A DNA stretch of 64,000 bases from Cronobacter dublinensis subsp. dublinensis LMG 23823 (lineage in GTDB: Bacteria > Pseudomonadota > Gammaproteobacteria > Enterobacterales > Enterobacteriaceae). The stretch is from assembly GCF_001277235.1 (NCBI RefSeq), contig NZ_CP012267.1:62001-126000 (forward strand), read 5' to 3'. Position 1 is the first letter of the stretch; each line of letters begins with the position of its first letter. The translations under genes and the position numbers were made by a program. The notes under the pieces are model-generated. The model worked only from the letters and a program-made list of their open reading frames with translations, searched no databases and had not been told where the DNA came from. This document shows, piece by piece, positions 8,414-17,072 of the stretch.

Positions 8414-9442
8414 TCAGTATGGCGCGCATTGTTGGGTATGGATCCAGGTGGCGATCGCCTCAGGTGCGCCGGGCGCATATGCGTGCTCACCGGAAAGCAG
8501 AAACAGCGCCTGCGCCCACCATGGCCACTGAGAGGGAAGCTGGTAATCGTACCAACGGCTTTTCAGCAAGCCGTGCGTTGCGCCATCCATCATCCGCAGG
8601 CAACGCGGTGTCGCTGGAGGCAACGTGGCGGCCCACACAGTCAGCGTTTCGCCAGGCCTGACGTTGCGGTCATTGGCGCCCATTAACACCATTACGGGAA
8701 TCTTCATTTGCGTGATATCCGCACGGGCATCGGCAAGCGCATTGCGCCGTTCAAAATCATCACGGGTACAGCGCCCTGCACAGGGCCGCGAGACGGTTGG
8801 TGCGGAATAACGCCTGGCAAAATCCAGTCTGTCATTTTGTATTGCCTGCGCTATCTCTGAAGGCGTGTGCCCTGAAAGCGCAAGCCTTGTTTCAAGAAAA
8901 TAGCTTCCCTGATCGCGCCAGTTAATCGCACCGCCAACAATGACGGCAAAGTCAGCATGCGCCAGCGCGGCAGCCTTCGGCACTACCCATCCTGCTTGAA
9001 AAAAACCCAAAAAACCGAATCGGCTGTGCGAGAGCGCGGGTATTTTTCTAAGCGTTGTCATCGCCTGTACCGCTTCGTCACTACGATCGCGCATCGTTTG
9101 CGCCAGCCAGTTTCCACCACTCTCCCCTACGCCAGGTTTATCCCATGAAAATACGGCAATACCGTTTTCCAGCAGCGTATTTACAAGGGGGAGATAGCCG
9201 CCTTGCGACCAGCGATCCTGGGCGCCGTCACCATGCACCAGAAGCGCTACGGGGGGATGTTGCACACTATCCGGAAGCGTCAGTGTCCCCTGTAAGGGAT
9301 TTCCATTATGAATAAAAGTCACCGTATGAGCTTGCGGCAGGCTCTGCGCATCAAAAATCGCAAGGCGGCTCATTACCCACAGGGTTACCAGCAGAATCAA
9401 AACACTAATGATGATGACCGTCTTACGAAGCCGGAAACGCAT
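8414..9442 (-). CDS. Alpha/beta hydrolase with the nucleophile Ser replaced by Phe
   Basis: Membrane-anchored serine hydrolase relative of 342 aa. An N-terminal hydrophobic segment (residues 8-25) is followed by an alpha/beta-hydrolase fold with oxyanion motif LVHGDG (68-73). The nucleophile elbow, normally G-x-S-x-G, reads G146-F-F148-Q-A150-G, where relatives have Ser in the middle (as in GFSQAG). The acid (GANDRNVRP) and histidine (DGATHGLL) remain. The Phe codon is TTT at 8999-9001, one base from TCT, inside T-rich runs. The protein may therefore be inactive, or the base may be a sequencing error. It sits upstream of the SDR gene in the same direction. Confidence 0.85.
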   Translation of the reverse strand: MRFRLRKTVIIISVLILLVTLWVMSRLAIFDAQSLPQAHTVTFIHNGNPLQGTLTLPDSVQHPPVALLVHGDGAQDRWSQGGYLPLVNTLLENGIAVFSWDKPGVGESGGNWLAQTMRDRSDEAVQAMTTLRKIPALSHSRFGFLGFFQAGWVVPKAAALAHADFAVIVGGAINWRDQGSYFLETRLALSGHTPSEIAQAIQNDRLDFARRYSAPTVSRPCAGRCTRDDFERRNALADARADITQMKIPVMVLMGANDRNVRPGETLTVWAATLPPATPRCLRMMDGATHGLLKSRWYDYQLPSQWPWWAQALFLLSGEHAYAPGAPEAIATWIHTQQCAPY

Positions 9443-9717
9443 GTTAAAAGCCTTTTTGTAGGTGGTGCTCGTACTGATTCCCTTTTGAACGCAAAAAATA
9501 CAGCAAAAACCTCTGAATCGATCTTTCTGCGTGGTCGGTACCTTAGCTAAAGGACGACGTTTTTCATCCCTTTTCTCATTCCCTCTTACCGCGGCTCGTC
9601 TAAATTTTTATCAGGGTGAAACTTGCCAGAAACCATTATGTCAAATTTACTAATTATTGTTCACAATTTGGCATCAATTCAGCCGTTACGGTCTCAACGG
9701 AGCATAAAGGGCGAGAG

Positions 9718-11169
9718 ATGAGAAAAGTACCGCGCGTGATCCATCAGGTTTATACCGCCGGCTGGCAGCGTCTGCCGGAAGAGATCCGGGCGCTGATCGC
9801 CGGGTTGCAAAAAATGAACCCGGATTATGAGTATCGCTTTTATGATGAGCCCGCCATCATCGCCTGGATTGAGAGGCATTTTGGCCGCGATATGCTTGAG
9901 CTTTACCAGCGTATTAACCCGGAGTATGGCGCGGCGCGTGCCGATCTATTCCGCTATCTGGTTATCTACCAGGAAGGCGGCGTCTATCTCGATGTGAAAA
10001 GCTTCTGCTCCCGCCCCCTTGATGATGTCATCCCCCCTGACTGTGAACTGATGCTTTGCCACTGGGACAACGGTCCTGGCGGCCAGGATCATAAAAAAGG
10101 GCTACATAAAGAACTGGCCGCGCTGCCGCATGGCGAGTTTCAGCAGTGGAACGTCATTGCCGCACCGCGTTCGCCCTGGCTGCGCGCGGTGATCGACGAA
10201 GTCACTGAGCGCATCAGAAATTACCAGCCCGCCAGATATGGCATCGGTATGAAAGGCGTGCTGAGCACCACCGGGCCTATCCCGTTTACGCTTGCCATCA
10301 GCCGCGTTCCGCCCGGCGACGGTATTTATTATGTGCAGAATCACCGTACCGTCGGCCTTAAGTATTGTGGTGTGGACAGTAAAGTCCTTAAGCGGTTTAA
10401 AAAAAGCGCGTATGCGCGCCTGAAGACGCCGGTGGTGACGTTAAGCGAACGTGACTACGCGCGGTATCAGTTATGGCTGGTGTTTGTGCATCCCTTTATG
10501 CGGCTGCGCAAAAATATCGTTAATGAAACCAGCATCGCCATAGAGAAAATCGCCCGTCTCTTTTCCACTGATGGGGCAAAAGGCGTGTCGCGGGGGAAAA
10601 GAGGCTGGCCTGCCGCGCTGCGTCGTACCGGCAAGCGACTCGGTCTGCTGGCCGTAGGGCTGCTGGCGCTGACGGGGCTGCATGCAGGCTACGGGCAGCT
10701 GACCGGTAATTTTCATGAGGTCATTGACGGTGAACTCTATCGCTCAGCGCAGCCGGATGCGCAGGACATTGCGAATTATAGCGACCGTTACCATATCCGC
10801 ACCATTCTGAACCTGCGCGATGAAGCGCGCGGCGACTGGTATCAGCAGGAAAAAGCCGCCGCGCTGGCGCATGGCATCAGGCTGGTGGACTATCCATTAA
10901 GTTCAGGCCGGGAAATCAGCGTTAAAGAAGCGGAAAAACTGGCCGACCTGATGAAGAGCCTGCCGCGGCCGATTCTGATCCACTGCGATCACGGCGCTAA
11001 TCGCACAGGGCTTGTCTCCGCCATTTATCTTGATGCTGTCGCGCAAACCAGTGATTTCACCGCGCAGTGGCAGCTGAGCCCCTGGTATGGCCATTTTCCT
11101 GTGCCCGGCATCGGTCGCTATGCGATGTACAGCTCTTATAAACGTTTCCAGGTGATGAGCCCTTACTGA
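9718..11169 (+). CDS. Fusion protein: GT32-type glycosyltransferase plus tyrosine/dual-specificity phosphatase
   Basis: A 483-aa protein in two parts. Residues 1-about 290 are a sugar transferase of the Gly_transf_sug/GT32 type, opening KVPRVIHQVY and having ADLFRYLVIYQEGGVYLD. The DxD site reads D92-V-K94, with Lys in the second position as in some capsular enzymes. A hydrophobic helix (about 306-320, LGLLAVGLLALTGL) follows. The C-terminal part is a cysteine phosphatase with signature HC423DHGANRTG. The ATG at 9718 has AAAGGGCGAGAG upstream; an earlier in-frame start at 9616 is less likely. Stand-alone forms of both domains exist, and I know no common fused form. A role in polysaccharide synthesis is inference, supported by the O-acetyltransferase nearby. 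Confidence 0.85.
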   Translation: MRKVPRVIHQVYTAGWQRLPEEIRALIAGLQKMNPDYEYRFYDEPAIIAWIERHFGRDMLELYQRINPEYGAARADLFRYLVIYQEGGVYLDVKSFCSRPLDDVIPPDCELMLCHWDNGPGGQDHKKGLHKELAALPHGEFQQWNVIAAPRSPWLRAVIDEVTERIRNYQPARYGIGMKGVLSTTGPIPFTLAISRVPPGDGIYYVQNHRTVGLKYCGVDSKVLKRFKKSAYARLKTPVVTLSERDYARYQLWLVFVHPFMRLRKNIVNETSIAIEKIARLFSTDGAKGVSRGKRGWPAALRRTGKRLGLLAVGLLALTGLHAGYGQLTGNFHEVIDGELYRSAQPDAQDIANYSDRYHIRTILNLRDEARGDWYQQEKAAALAHGIRLVDYPLSSGREISVKEAEKLADLMKSLPRPILIHCDHGANRTGLVSAIYLDAVAQTSDFTAQWQLSPWYGHFPVPGIGRYAMYSSYKRFQVMSPY

Positions 11170-11176
11170 CACGCAG

Positions 11177-11737
11177 TCAGCCGGGCGACTGATATACGCC
11201 CGCGCTCCAGTAACCCTTGCCGGGTTTGTCTGTTTCCCGCCAGCCTTTTTCCTGCAGCGCGCCGGCAATAAGCCGGTTCATAATGCCATGCCCCATCAGC
11301 AATACCGTATCGTCAGCTGTTGATGAGAGCCTGATCAGGCTGTCCGCGGCGTCCATGGCGCGCCGCTTTGCCTCACGCAACGGTTCCACCTCGCCCGCTA
11401 TTCCGCACAGCCATAACCCACGAAAAATCGCAGCCCAGGTGAACGGGGACAACCGCAGGCCGCCCAGACGAAAGACCGGTAAATGCGCCTCCCGGTATAA
11501 CGCATCAGTTTGCGCAGGTTCACGACCGAGCGCCGCCAGGGAGGAGAGGGCTCTGGGTAAGTCGCTACTGATAACCACATTAGCCCGTTCCGCCAGCTCA
11601 CGACTTGCCGCTGGCGGGGCATCGCGGCCAATATCCGCACGATCGTAATCTGCGATCCAGCCGCGCATATCAGACGCCCTTAGCGCGCCCGTTTGGGATA
11701 ACAAAGGCCTGCCATGGCGCATCAGGATTATCTTCAT
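11177..11737 (-). CDS. Histidine phosphatase (phosphoglycerate-mutase-like) family protein
   Basis: Branch-1 histidine acid phosphatase fold of 186 aa. The phosphorylated His is in ILMRHGRP (residues 4-11). The other phosphate-pocket residues appear as SSDLPRAL (Arg) and LLMGHG (second His). The region between is rich in Ala and Trp. It converges with the glycosyltransferase-phosphatase fusion, the stops being 7 nt apart, and its start faces the divergent acyltransferase promoter. Substrates of this superfamily range from sugar phosphates to phosphoproteins and cannot be chosen from sequence alone. Confidence 0.85.
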   Translation of the reverse strand: MKIILMRHGRPLLSQTGALRASDMRGWIADYDRADIGRDAPPAASRELAERANVVISSDLPRALSSLAALGREPAQTDALYREAHLPVFRLGGLRLSPFTWAAIFRGLWLCGIAGEVEPLREAKRRAMDAADSLIRLSSTADDTVLLMGHGIMNRLIAGALQEKGWRETDKPGKGYWSAGVYQSPG

Positions 11738-11798
11738 CTGGCTATTTTCCCTGTCGATTCAAGGGCAATATACGACCCTCATGCGGTTAAGTTCTTAC

Positions 11799-11868
11799 TT
11801 AAGTCACCTTAACGTACATGGCTGAAACGATAAACCCCTGAATCTAAGAAGTGACTTAAAGGTATAAT
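11799..11868 (+). promoter_or_regulatory. Promoter region of the acyltransferase with a 9-bp inverted repeat
   Basis: TTAAGTCAC (11799-11807) and GTGACTTAA (11851-11859) form a perfect inverted repeat with a 43-nt gap. A consensus -10, TATAAT, follows at 11863-11868 with no good -35, so the right arm may hold an activator. The leader to the ATG is AT-rich. Confidence 0.5.
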
Positions 11869-11947
11869 GTTGTAAGATATCAAAGACTCTTGCATTTTTT
11901 CTTCTTGTAAATAAAGACCTAAATTAAAAGTAAGGCGCTTCTTTTCT

Positions 11948-13975
11948 ATGGAATTATCGTTGACCAACCTGTCCAGGAGCCTCTCATATCAGGATGCGTA
12001 TCGAGGGGACATAGACGGGCTGCGAGCCGTTGCCGTTGTGCTCGTCATTATTTTTCATGCTGGTATTTCATTATTTCCTTCGGGGTTTATTGGTGTTGAT
12101 ATTTTCTTTACGATTTCCGGGTATTTAATAACCGGGAAAGTTATTCGCGATATTGAGGCAAAAAAGTTTTCGTTGCCAAAATTTATTAGCGGAAGATTAT
12201 GGCGATTACAGCCAGCTCTCATTACCATCCTGTTAGCGACGATCGTTATTGCGTCATATTGTTATATACCGGCGGATTACCAGATCTTCACTAAGAGCGC
12301 GAAATACACCTCGCTGTTTTTATCTAACCAGTTTTTTGATAAACAGAGCGCCACCTATGCCTCGCCGGATGCGGATTCTTTTCTGTTGATCCATACCTGG
12401 TCATTAGCGATTGAGTGGCAGTGGTATTTTTTCTTTGCCCTGCTTGCCGCGGCGGTCATGCTGCTCACCCGTAAAACGGACCCGGGCAAGACCGCAAAAA
12501 CGGTGCTCTGGTCCTGGCTGGCATTGACGGTGATAGCCTCGCTGGCGATGCTGCTTTCCAACCTGTTAACGCACGGTCAGTATTATTACTCTCTCGGTAT
12601 GCGTGCGTTTGAATTCCTTATCGGCGGTAGTGCTGCGTTACTCCAGCCGAAACTGAAAAAGACGAATAAAATACAGGCGAACCTTCTGGCTACGTGCGCC
12701 ATTGTCGTACTCGTGTGGGTTGCCACAAAAACCCTGTCGGTCGATTTCTATCCCAATGAATATACGTTGCTGGTTTGCCTTGCCACCGCGGCGCTGTTTT
12801 TGTGCCGTGGCGCCCTGGTCAATAACGCGCTGGCTTTTGCGCCGGTCAATTATCTCGGGAAAATCTCTTACTCGCTTTATTTGTGGCACTGGCCGGTTTT
12901 TGGCACGCTGCATTATCTTGGCTATACCCTGACGGGAAATATCCTCATTCTGGCGCTGGCCTTAACGCTGGGTCTCGCCATTCTCTGTTATCACGGCATC
13001 GAAAACCGGTTCAGACGCGTTCATCTTCCGGTGTGGAAAAGCGTGGCCATTCTCGTTGTCGCTCCGATTGCGCTGACAATGACGTTATATACGCTTTCTG
13101 ATAAGTATGAGGGGCTGCCGCAGCGCTTTGATGCGCAATACAACCGGGCCTTTACGCTGCAACAAGACGCTTATCTGCACGCGTCTCGTCGTGAAGACTG
13201 CCACAGCGGGAAACAGAACCTTTCCGTGTGTCATTTCGGTGCCCCTGACAGTAAAAAGACGGCGTTTCTTATTGGGGATTCCCACGCTAATCATTTCTGG
13301 GGCTTCTTTGATGTGCTCGCGAAAGAGGCGGGCGTCAAAATGTATTCACTGACGACCTCTTCCTGTCTGGCGCTGCCGGGTCTTTTTCAGTATGACTGGT
13401 GGAAATACAAAGGGATAACGTATGAGAAATGTCATGAGAATACGGAAAAGTACTATGAGTACATTCGCAAAAATCATTATGACTACGTTATCCTCGGTCA
13501 GGTCTGGTCCCGGTACGCGGAGGGCCCACATCTCATTAATGCCGAGGGTGATGAGCGAAGCGAAACCTTATCCCGTGAACGCTATGAAACCGCGTTGCGT
13601 AACGCGCTGAAAATCATCACGGCGTCGGGCGCAAAACCGGTGGTGATGTATACCATCACGGAGATGCCTGAGCATTATGAAACCTGCATCAAACAGCACG
13701 TCATCCATCGTTATCCGTTTGATATCAACGAATGCGATGCGCAGAATCCGAAGAGCATGGAAATTCCGTGGACGTTAGCATTAATGAAAAAAATGAAGGC
13801 AGAATTTCCTTCACTGACGTTCATCGACGCGAAATCCGCGCAGTGCATCAGCGGCACCTGCGTCACCAATATCGACGGCGTGACGATTTATCGCGATGCC
13901 GGGCATCTGACGGATTATGCTTCATACCGTTTTGGTGAGATTTACCTTAAGGCGTTTGGAAACCCGCTTAAATAA
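11948..13975 (+). CDS. OafA/YrhL-type acyltransferase with C-terminal SGNH domain
   Basis: Membrane O-acetyltransferase of 675 aa that probably acetylates a surface polysaccharide such as O-antigen or peptidoglycan. The N-terminal acyltransferase-3 domain (about 20-370) has IDGLRAVAVVLVIIFHAG with its conserved His, IGVDIFFTISGYLIT, and ten or so membrane helices. The C-terminal periplasmic SGNH domain has FLIGDSHANHFW (block I) and DAGHLTDYAS (block V, catalytic Asp and His). The layout matches Salmonella OafA and similar enzymes. The gene stands alone between a well-formed promoter region and a strong terminator. Linking it to the nearby GT32-phosphatase fusion as one polysaccharide-modification locus is inference. 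Confidence 0.93.
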   Translation: MELSLTNLSRSLSYQDAYRGDIDGLRAVAVVLVIIFHAGISLFPSGFIGVDIFFTISGYLITGKVIRDIEAKKFSLPKFISGRLWRLQPALITILLATIVIASYCYIPADYQIFTKSAKYTSLFLSNQFFDKQSATYASPDADSFLLIHTWSLAIEWQWYFFFALLAAAVMLLTRKTDPGKTAKTVLWSWLALTVIASLAMLLSNLLTHGQYYYSLGMRAFEFLIGGSAALLQPKLKKTNKIQANLLATCAIVVLVWVATKTLSVDFYPNEYTLLVCLATAALFLCRGALVNNALAFAPVNYLGKISYSLYLWHWPVFGTLHYLGYTLTGNILILALALTLGLAILCYHGIENRFRRVHLPVWKSVAILVVAPIALTMTLYTLSDKYEGLPQRFDAQYNRAFTLQQDAYLHASRREDCHSGKQNLSVCHFGAPDSKKTAFLIGDSHANHFWGFFDVLAKEAGVKMYSLTTSSCLALPGLFQYDWWKYKGITYEKCHENTEKYYEYIRKNHYDYVILGQVWSRYAEGPHLINAEGDERSETLSRERYETALRNALKIITASGAKPVVMYTITEMPEHYETCIKQHVIHRYPFDINECDAQNPKSMEIPWTLALMKKMKAEFPSLTFIDAKSAQCISGTCVTNIDGVTIYRDAGHLTDYASYRFGEIYLKAFGNPLK

Positions 13976-13994
13976 GCGAGGTTCTGGACACCCT

Positions 13995-14020
13995 AAAAAA
14001 GCCGCGTATGCGGCTTTTTT
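13995..14020 (+). terminator. Bidirectional-type terminator after the acyltransferase gene
   Basis: AAAAAAGCCGC, GTAT loop, GCGGCTTTTTT: perfect 11-bp arms with a T run. I see no gene in the rest of 13976-14274. Confidence 0.9.
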
Positions 14021-14274
14021 TACGTTCATTATCAACGCTCGCCTTGTTTCCCGTGAGGCATCATCTTGTTTGCCCGCCGCTCGCTTCTCAGGGCTCTTCA
14101 TCGCTTTTCGGTTTACTGCCGTCGCAGCGCGTCTTTTGTATAAAAACAAACGAGATCGTGGTGGCTGCTGTCATGCTAACGCGCTATACCTGAATACCGG
14201 AGCGGAGCCTGTCTGATACAGGAATTCGTTTACGGGGCTACACCTTTTGCGGTCGTAAAATCTGCGAGGCAATC

Positions 14275-15021
14275 ATGCAACAGACAGGCAATACCATACT
14301 GATCACCGGCGGCGGAACAGGCATCGGCAAAGCGCTGGCACACCGTCTTCATGACGCGGGCAATACGGTGATTATCGCAGGCCGCCGGGTGGCGGAGCTT
14401 GAGCGCGCAGCCGAGGGCCGCGAGCATCTGCATATCATTCAGGCCGACCTGAGCGCCCCGCAGGGCGTCGCGAGCTTTGCTGAGGCGGTGCAAACGCGCT
14501 TTCCTGCGCTCAACGTGCTTATCAATAATGCCGGGATCATGCGGTTTGAGACGCTGACCGGGCCGCGCGATCTCCGCGATGCCGAAGAGACGATTGCGAC
14601 CAACCTGCTGGCCCCGCTGCGGCTTATCGATGCCTTTACCGCCCATCTGTGCGGCCGTCCGGACAGCGCCATTATCAACGTCTCCTCAGGCCTCGCTTTT
14701 GTTCCTTTGCCGGCCGCACCGACCTACTGCGCCACTAAAGCCGCGCTGCACTCCCTGACCGTCTCGCTGCGGGAACGGCTCAGGGGCAAGGTCGAAGTGA
14801 TTGAAATCATTCCGCCCGGCGTGCAGACCGGGTTAACGCCCGGCCAGGAGCAGAGCGACGGCTATCAGCCGCTTGATGCGTTCGCCGATGAAGTGATGTC
14901 GCTGCTGTCGCAGCAGCCGACCCCGCCGGAACTCCTCGTGGAGGCAGTGAAGTGGATCCGGTTTGCCGAGGCGCAGGGGCGTTATGACGAGGCGCTGGCG
15001 CTGCTGAACCAACATCTCTGA
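14275..15021 (+). CDS. SDR oxidoreductase, DltE-like
   Basis: NAD(P)-binding short-chain dehydrogenase of 248 aa. The cofactor loop is GGGTGIG (residues 12-18), followed by RR at the end of beta-2 (AGRRVAEL, suggesting NADP preference). NNAGIM, SSGLAF and the catalytic Y-x-x-x-K (YCATK, about residue 150) are all present. DltE was named after its position in D-alanylation operons but has no proven role there, and no dlt genes are near. It follows the acyltransferase terminator by about 250 nt and is followed by its own hairpin, so it is probably a single-gene unit. Confidence 0.9.
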   Translation: MQQTGNTILITGGGTGIGKALAHRLHDAGNTVIIAGRRVAELERAAEGREHLHIIQADLSAPQGVASFAEAVQTRFPALNVLINNAGIMRFETLTGPRDLRDAEETIATNLLAPLRLIDAFTAHLCGRPDSAIINVSSGLAFVPLPAAPTYCATKAALHSLTVSLRERLRGKVEVIEIIPPGVQTGLTPGQEQSDGYQPLDAFADEVMSLLSQQPTPPELLVEAVKWIRFAEAQGRYDEALALLNQHL

Positions 15022-15028
15022 GCCTGCC

Positions 15029-15067
15029 GCACCCCGCGCCATCGCGTGGGGTGAAAAAAATAATTTT
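15029..15067 (+). terminator. Terminator after the DltE-like gene
   Basis: CACCCCGCG and CGCGTGGGGTG pair with one bulged T, followed by an A-rich stretch and a run of T (from about 15058). Confidence 0.6.
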
Positions 15068-15129
15068 TTTTCGAATAGAAACCACAGTTGCCGCGTTAAC
15101 CCGTCAATCACTGAATGACGGAACGAATC

Positions 15130-15723
15130 ATGGCTGAACTGCACCTTCCTGTAACGCGTAAACGTTACGATAGTTTGACGCTCTCGCTGCACTGGCTTAC
15201 GGCGGCCTGCGTTATTTTTCTTTTTGCCAGCGCGCACGTCTGGGAATGGCTTGAACGCGGCACGCCGCTGCGCAAAGGCCTGCAGGCCGTGCATATTTCC
15301 TGCGGGATTTTACTGACGCTTATCGTCGTGGTACGGGTGGCGTGGCGCTTCACCGGCAGACGCTCGCCCTCGCGCGCGATGCCCGCACCGGCGGGCTCGC
15401 CTGCGACGCGGCTTCTCGCCGGTAGCGTTCATGCCGCGCTGTACGGGCTGTTAGCCGCGCAAATCGTGCTGGGCTTTCTGTTCCGCTGGGCCCAGCACGA
15501 GCCCTTTACCTTTTTTGGTCTGGTGGATCTCTCCGGCTGGGTCGAGGTAAGCCCTGCGCTGCGGCATGACTTTGGCGAGTGGCATAACGCGGTCGCCTGG
15601 GCCATTATCGCGCTGGTTTTCGTCCATGCGCTTGCCGCCCTCGTGCACCATTACCTGCTGAAAGACGATACCTTACGGCGTATGATGCCGGGCCGCGCCA
15701 CCACCGGCGGGCAGAGAAAATGA
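15130..15723 (+). CDS. Cytochrome b561 (YceJ/CybB-like)
   Basis: Four-helix di-haem inner-membrane cytochrome b of about 197 aa. The haem-ligand histidines are visible in LSLHWLTAA, AVHISCGI, LAGSVHAALYGLLAAQ and FGEWHNAVAWAIIALVFVHALAALVHH (named by ends). It passes electrons between quinols and periplasmic partners. The start at ATG 15130 has ACGGAA upstream; ATG 15115 is also in frame. Sigma, anti-sigma and a convergent YceI gene follow. In E. coli yceJ (b561) and yceI are neighbours, so this looks like the same redox pair joined to an ECF regulator. Confidence 0.9.
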   Translation: MAELHLPVTRKRYDSLTLSLHWLTAACVIFLFASAHVWEWLERGTPLRKGLQAVHISCGILLTLIVVVRVAWRFTGRRSPSRAMPAPAGSPATRLLAGSVHAALYGLLAAQIVLGFLFRWAQHEPFTFFGLVDLSGWVEVSPALRHDFGEWHNAVAWAIIALVFVHALAALVHHYLLKDDTLRRMMPGRATTGGQRK

Positions 15724-15747
15724 TCGTTTGCGCCGAGGAAAGAAAAA

Positions 15748-16263
15748 ATCACCACCAGTGACGTACACCAGCAACTCGCCGCCCATCTGAGCCGTCTGTG
15801 GCGTTATGGGCTGGTGCTTTCACGTAACCGCGATGTCGCGGAGGAGCTGGTGCAGGCGACCTGTTTGCGCGCGCTCGAAAAAAGCGCGCAGTACCTGCCC
15901 GGTACCCGTATCGACAGCTGGCTGTTCGCTATCCTGCACTCCCTGTGGGTGTCGGATTTGCGCGCGCGCCGTGTGCGTCAGGGACAGGGGTTTATCGACA
16001 GCGATGAACTTACCGCGCCCGATACGCAGTCTCAGGATGAGACGCGCCTGCACTTTCAGAAAGTGATGCGCCACGTCAGCGCGCTGCCGGAGGCGCAGCG
16101 CAATACCGTATTTCTGGTGTATGTCGAAGGGTTTACCTGTCAGGAGGCTGCGCAGACGCTGTCCGTGCCCGTCGGCACCGTGCTGAGCCGGCTGGCGACG
16201 GCGCGTGCCAGCCTGTCCCGGATGCTGGCCGCGCCCGCTGTCGCGCAGGAGAAACGAGTGTGA
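15748..16263 (+). CDS. ECF-type RNA polymerase sigma factor, apparent ATC start
   Basis: Alternative sigma factor of about 171 aa. Region 2 reads LWRYGLVLSRNRDVAEELVQ and region 4 has ALPEAQRNTVFLVYVEGFTCQEAAQTL (named by ends) with PVGTVLSRLATARASL. An in-frame TGA lies at 15721, and the only normal start codons are late ones (GTG 15814), which would remove half of region 2. The best ribosome site, GAGG (15735-15738), lies 9 nt before an ATC at 15748, giving TTSDVHQQLAAHL, a plausible N-terminus. Either ATC is used or an ATG has been lost. It overlaps the anti-sigma gene by 4 nt. Regulation of the b561/YceI pair is likely but inferred. Confidence 0.85.
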   Translation: MTTSDVHQQLAAHLSRLWRYGLVLSRNRDVAEELVQATCLRALEKSAQYLPGTRIDSWLFAILHSLWVSDLRARRVRQGQGFIDSDELTAPDTQSQDETRLHFQKVMRHVSALPEAQRNTVFLVYVEGFTCQEAAQTLSVPVGTVLSRLATARASLSRMLAAPAVAQEKRV

Positions 16264-17063
16264 AATCCGCAACTTTTACCCCGCCCTGGAGCGATGAGGC
16301 GATTGTCGCCTGGCTCGACGGCGAAATGAACGACGCTGACGCGCAGCGCTTTCAGGCGCAGATGGCGCAGGACGCCGCGCTTGCAGGGCGCGTCGCGGAA
16401 CTGTCGGTCAACACCGACGCCATCCGCCAGGCGTTCGCGCCGCTGCTGGATGACGCGCCGCTCTCACGCATGCAGCAACGTCTGGAGGCGGTGACCGCCC
16501 CAACGCCCCGGCAACCTAGCGATTCGGGCGTCAGCCGTCGCGCGCTGACTGCCGCCTCGGTGGGGTTTCTGACGCTCGGTGTCGGGTTCGGCTATTGGCT
16601 CGGCCCTGCCGCGACGCTGCCTGACGGCAGTGAGAAAATCCGTGACCTCGAGGCGCAGTATATGTCGCTCTATAGCGCCGAAACGCTACTGGATGCCGAC
16701 ACGTCGCCCGCCGCGCTGGTGCGGGGTCTGCAACGCGCCTCGCAGGATCTCAGACTGCCTGTCGAGGAAGCGCAGCTGATGCTGCAGGACGCCGAACTTA
16801 AAATGGTGCGCATGTTGCGCTACGACGCCCAGCCCATCGCCCAGATAGCCTGGCTGCATGCGCAATATGGCCCGATGGCGCTCTGTATCTCCCGTGAAGA
16901 CAAACCGGGCGTGACGGCGCTCGCGTCAGAGCGGCGTCACGGCATGAATCTGGTGTGGTGGCGTCGCCACGGTTATCAGTTCGTCATGATCGGGCGGAAC
17001 CCGGCCGCGCTGCTGGTGAAAACGGCGCGTCAGTTAACCCATCTGCTCGCGCCGCCGCGCTGA
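16260..17063 (+). CDS. Membrane anti-sigma factor paired with the ECF sigma
   Basis: Protein of 267 aa that should hold the upstream sigma factor inactive at the membrane. The N-terminal cytoplasmic part opens WSDEAIVAWLDGEMNDADAQRF (named by ends), the usual anti-sigma helix region with DGE. A single membrane helix follows (about residues 99-119, ALTAASVGFLTLGVGFGYWLG), then a periplasmic domain of about 150 aa. No zinc-binding HxxxCxxC is seen, so it is not the ZAS/ChrR metal type. The GTG start overlaps the sigma stop (GTGA), which indicates translational coupling. The signal it senses is unknown; its link to redox is suggested only by its neighbours. Confidence 0.85.
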   Translation: MKSATFTPPWSDEAIVAWLDGEMNDADAQRFQAQMAQDAALAGRVAELSVNTDAIRQAFAPLLDDAPLSRMQQRLEAVTAPTPRQPSDSGVSRRALTAASVGFLTLGVGFGYWLGPAATLPDGSEKIRDLEAQYMSLYSAETLLDADTSPAALVRGLQRASQDLRLPVEEAQLMLQDAELKMVRMLRYDAQPIAQIAWLHAQYGPMALCISREDKPGVTALASERRHGMNLVWWRRHGYQFVMIGRNPAALLVKTARQLTHLLAPPR

Positions 17064-17072
17064 GTCGGCTTC

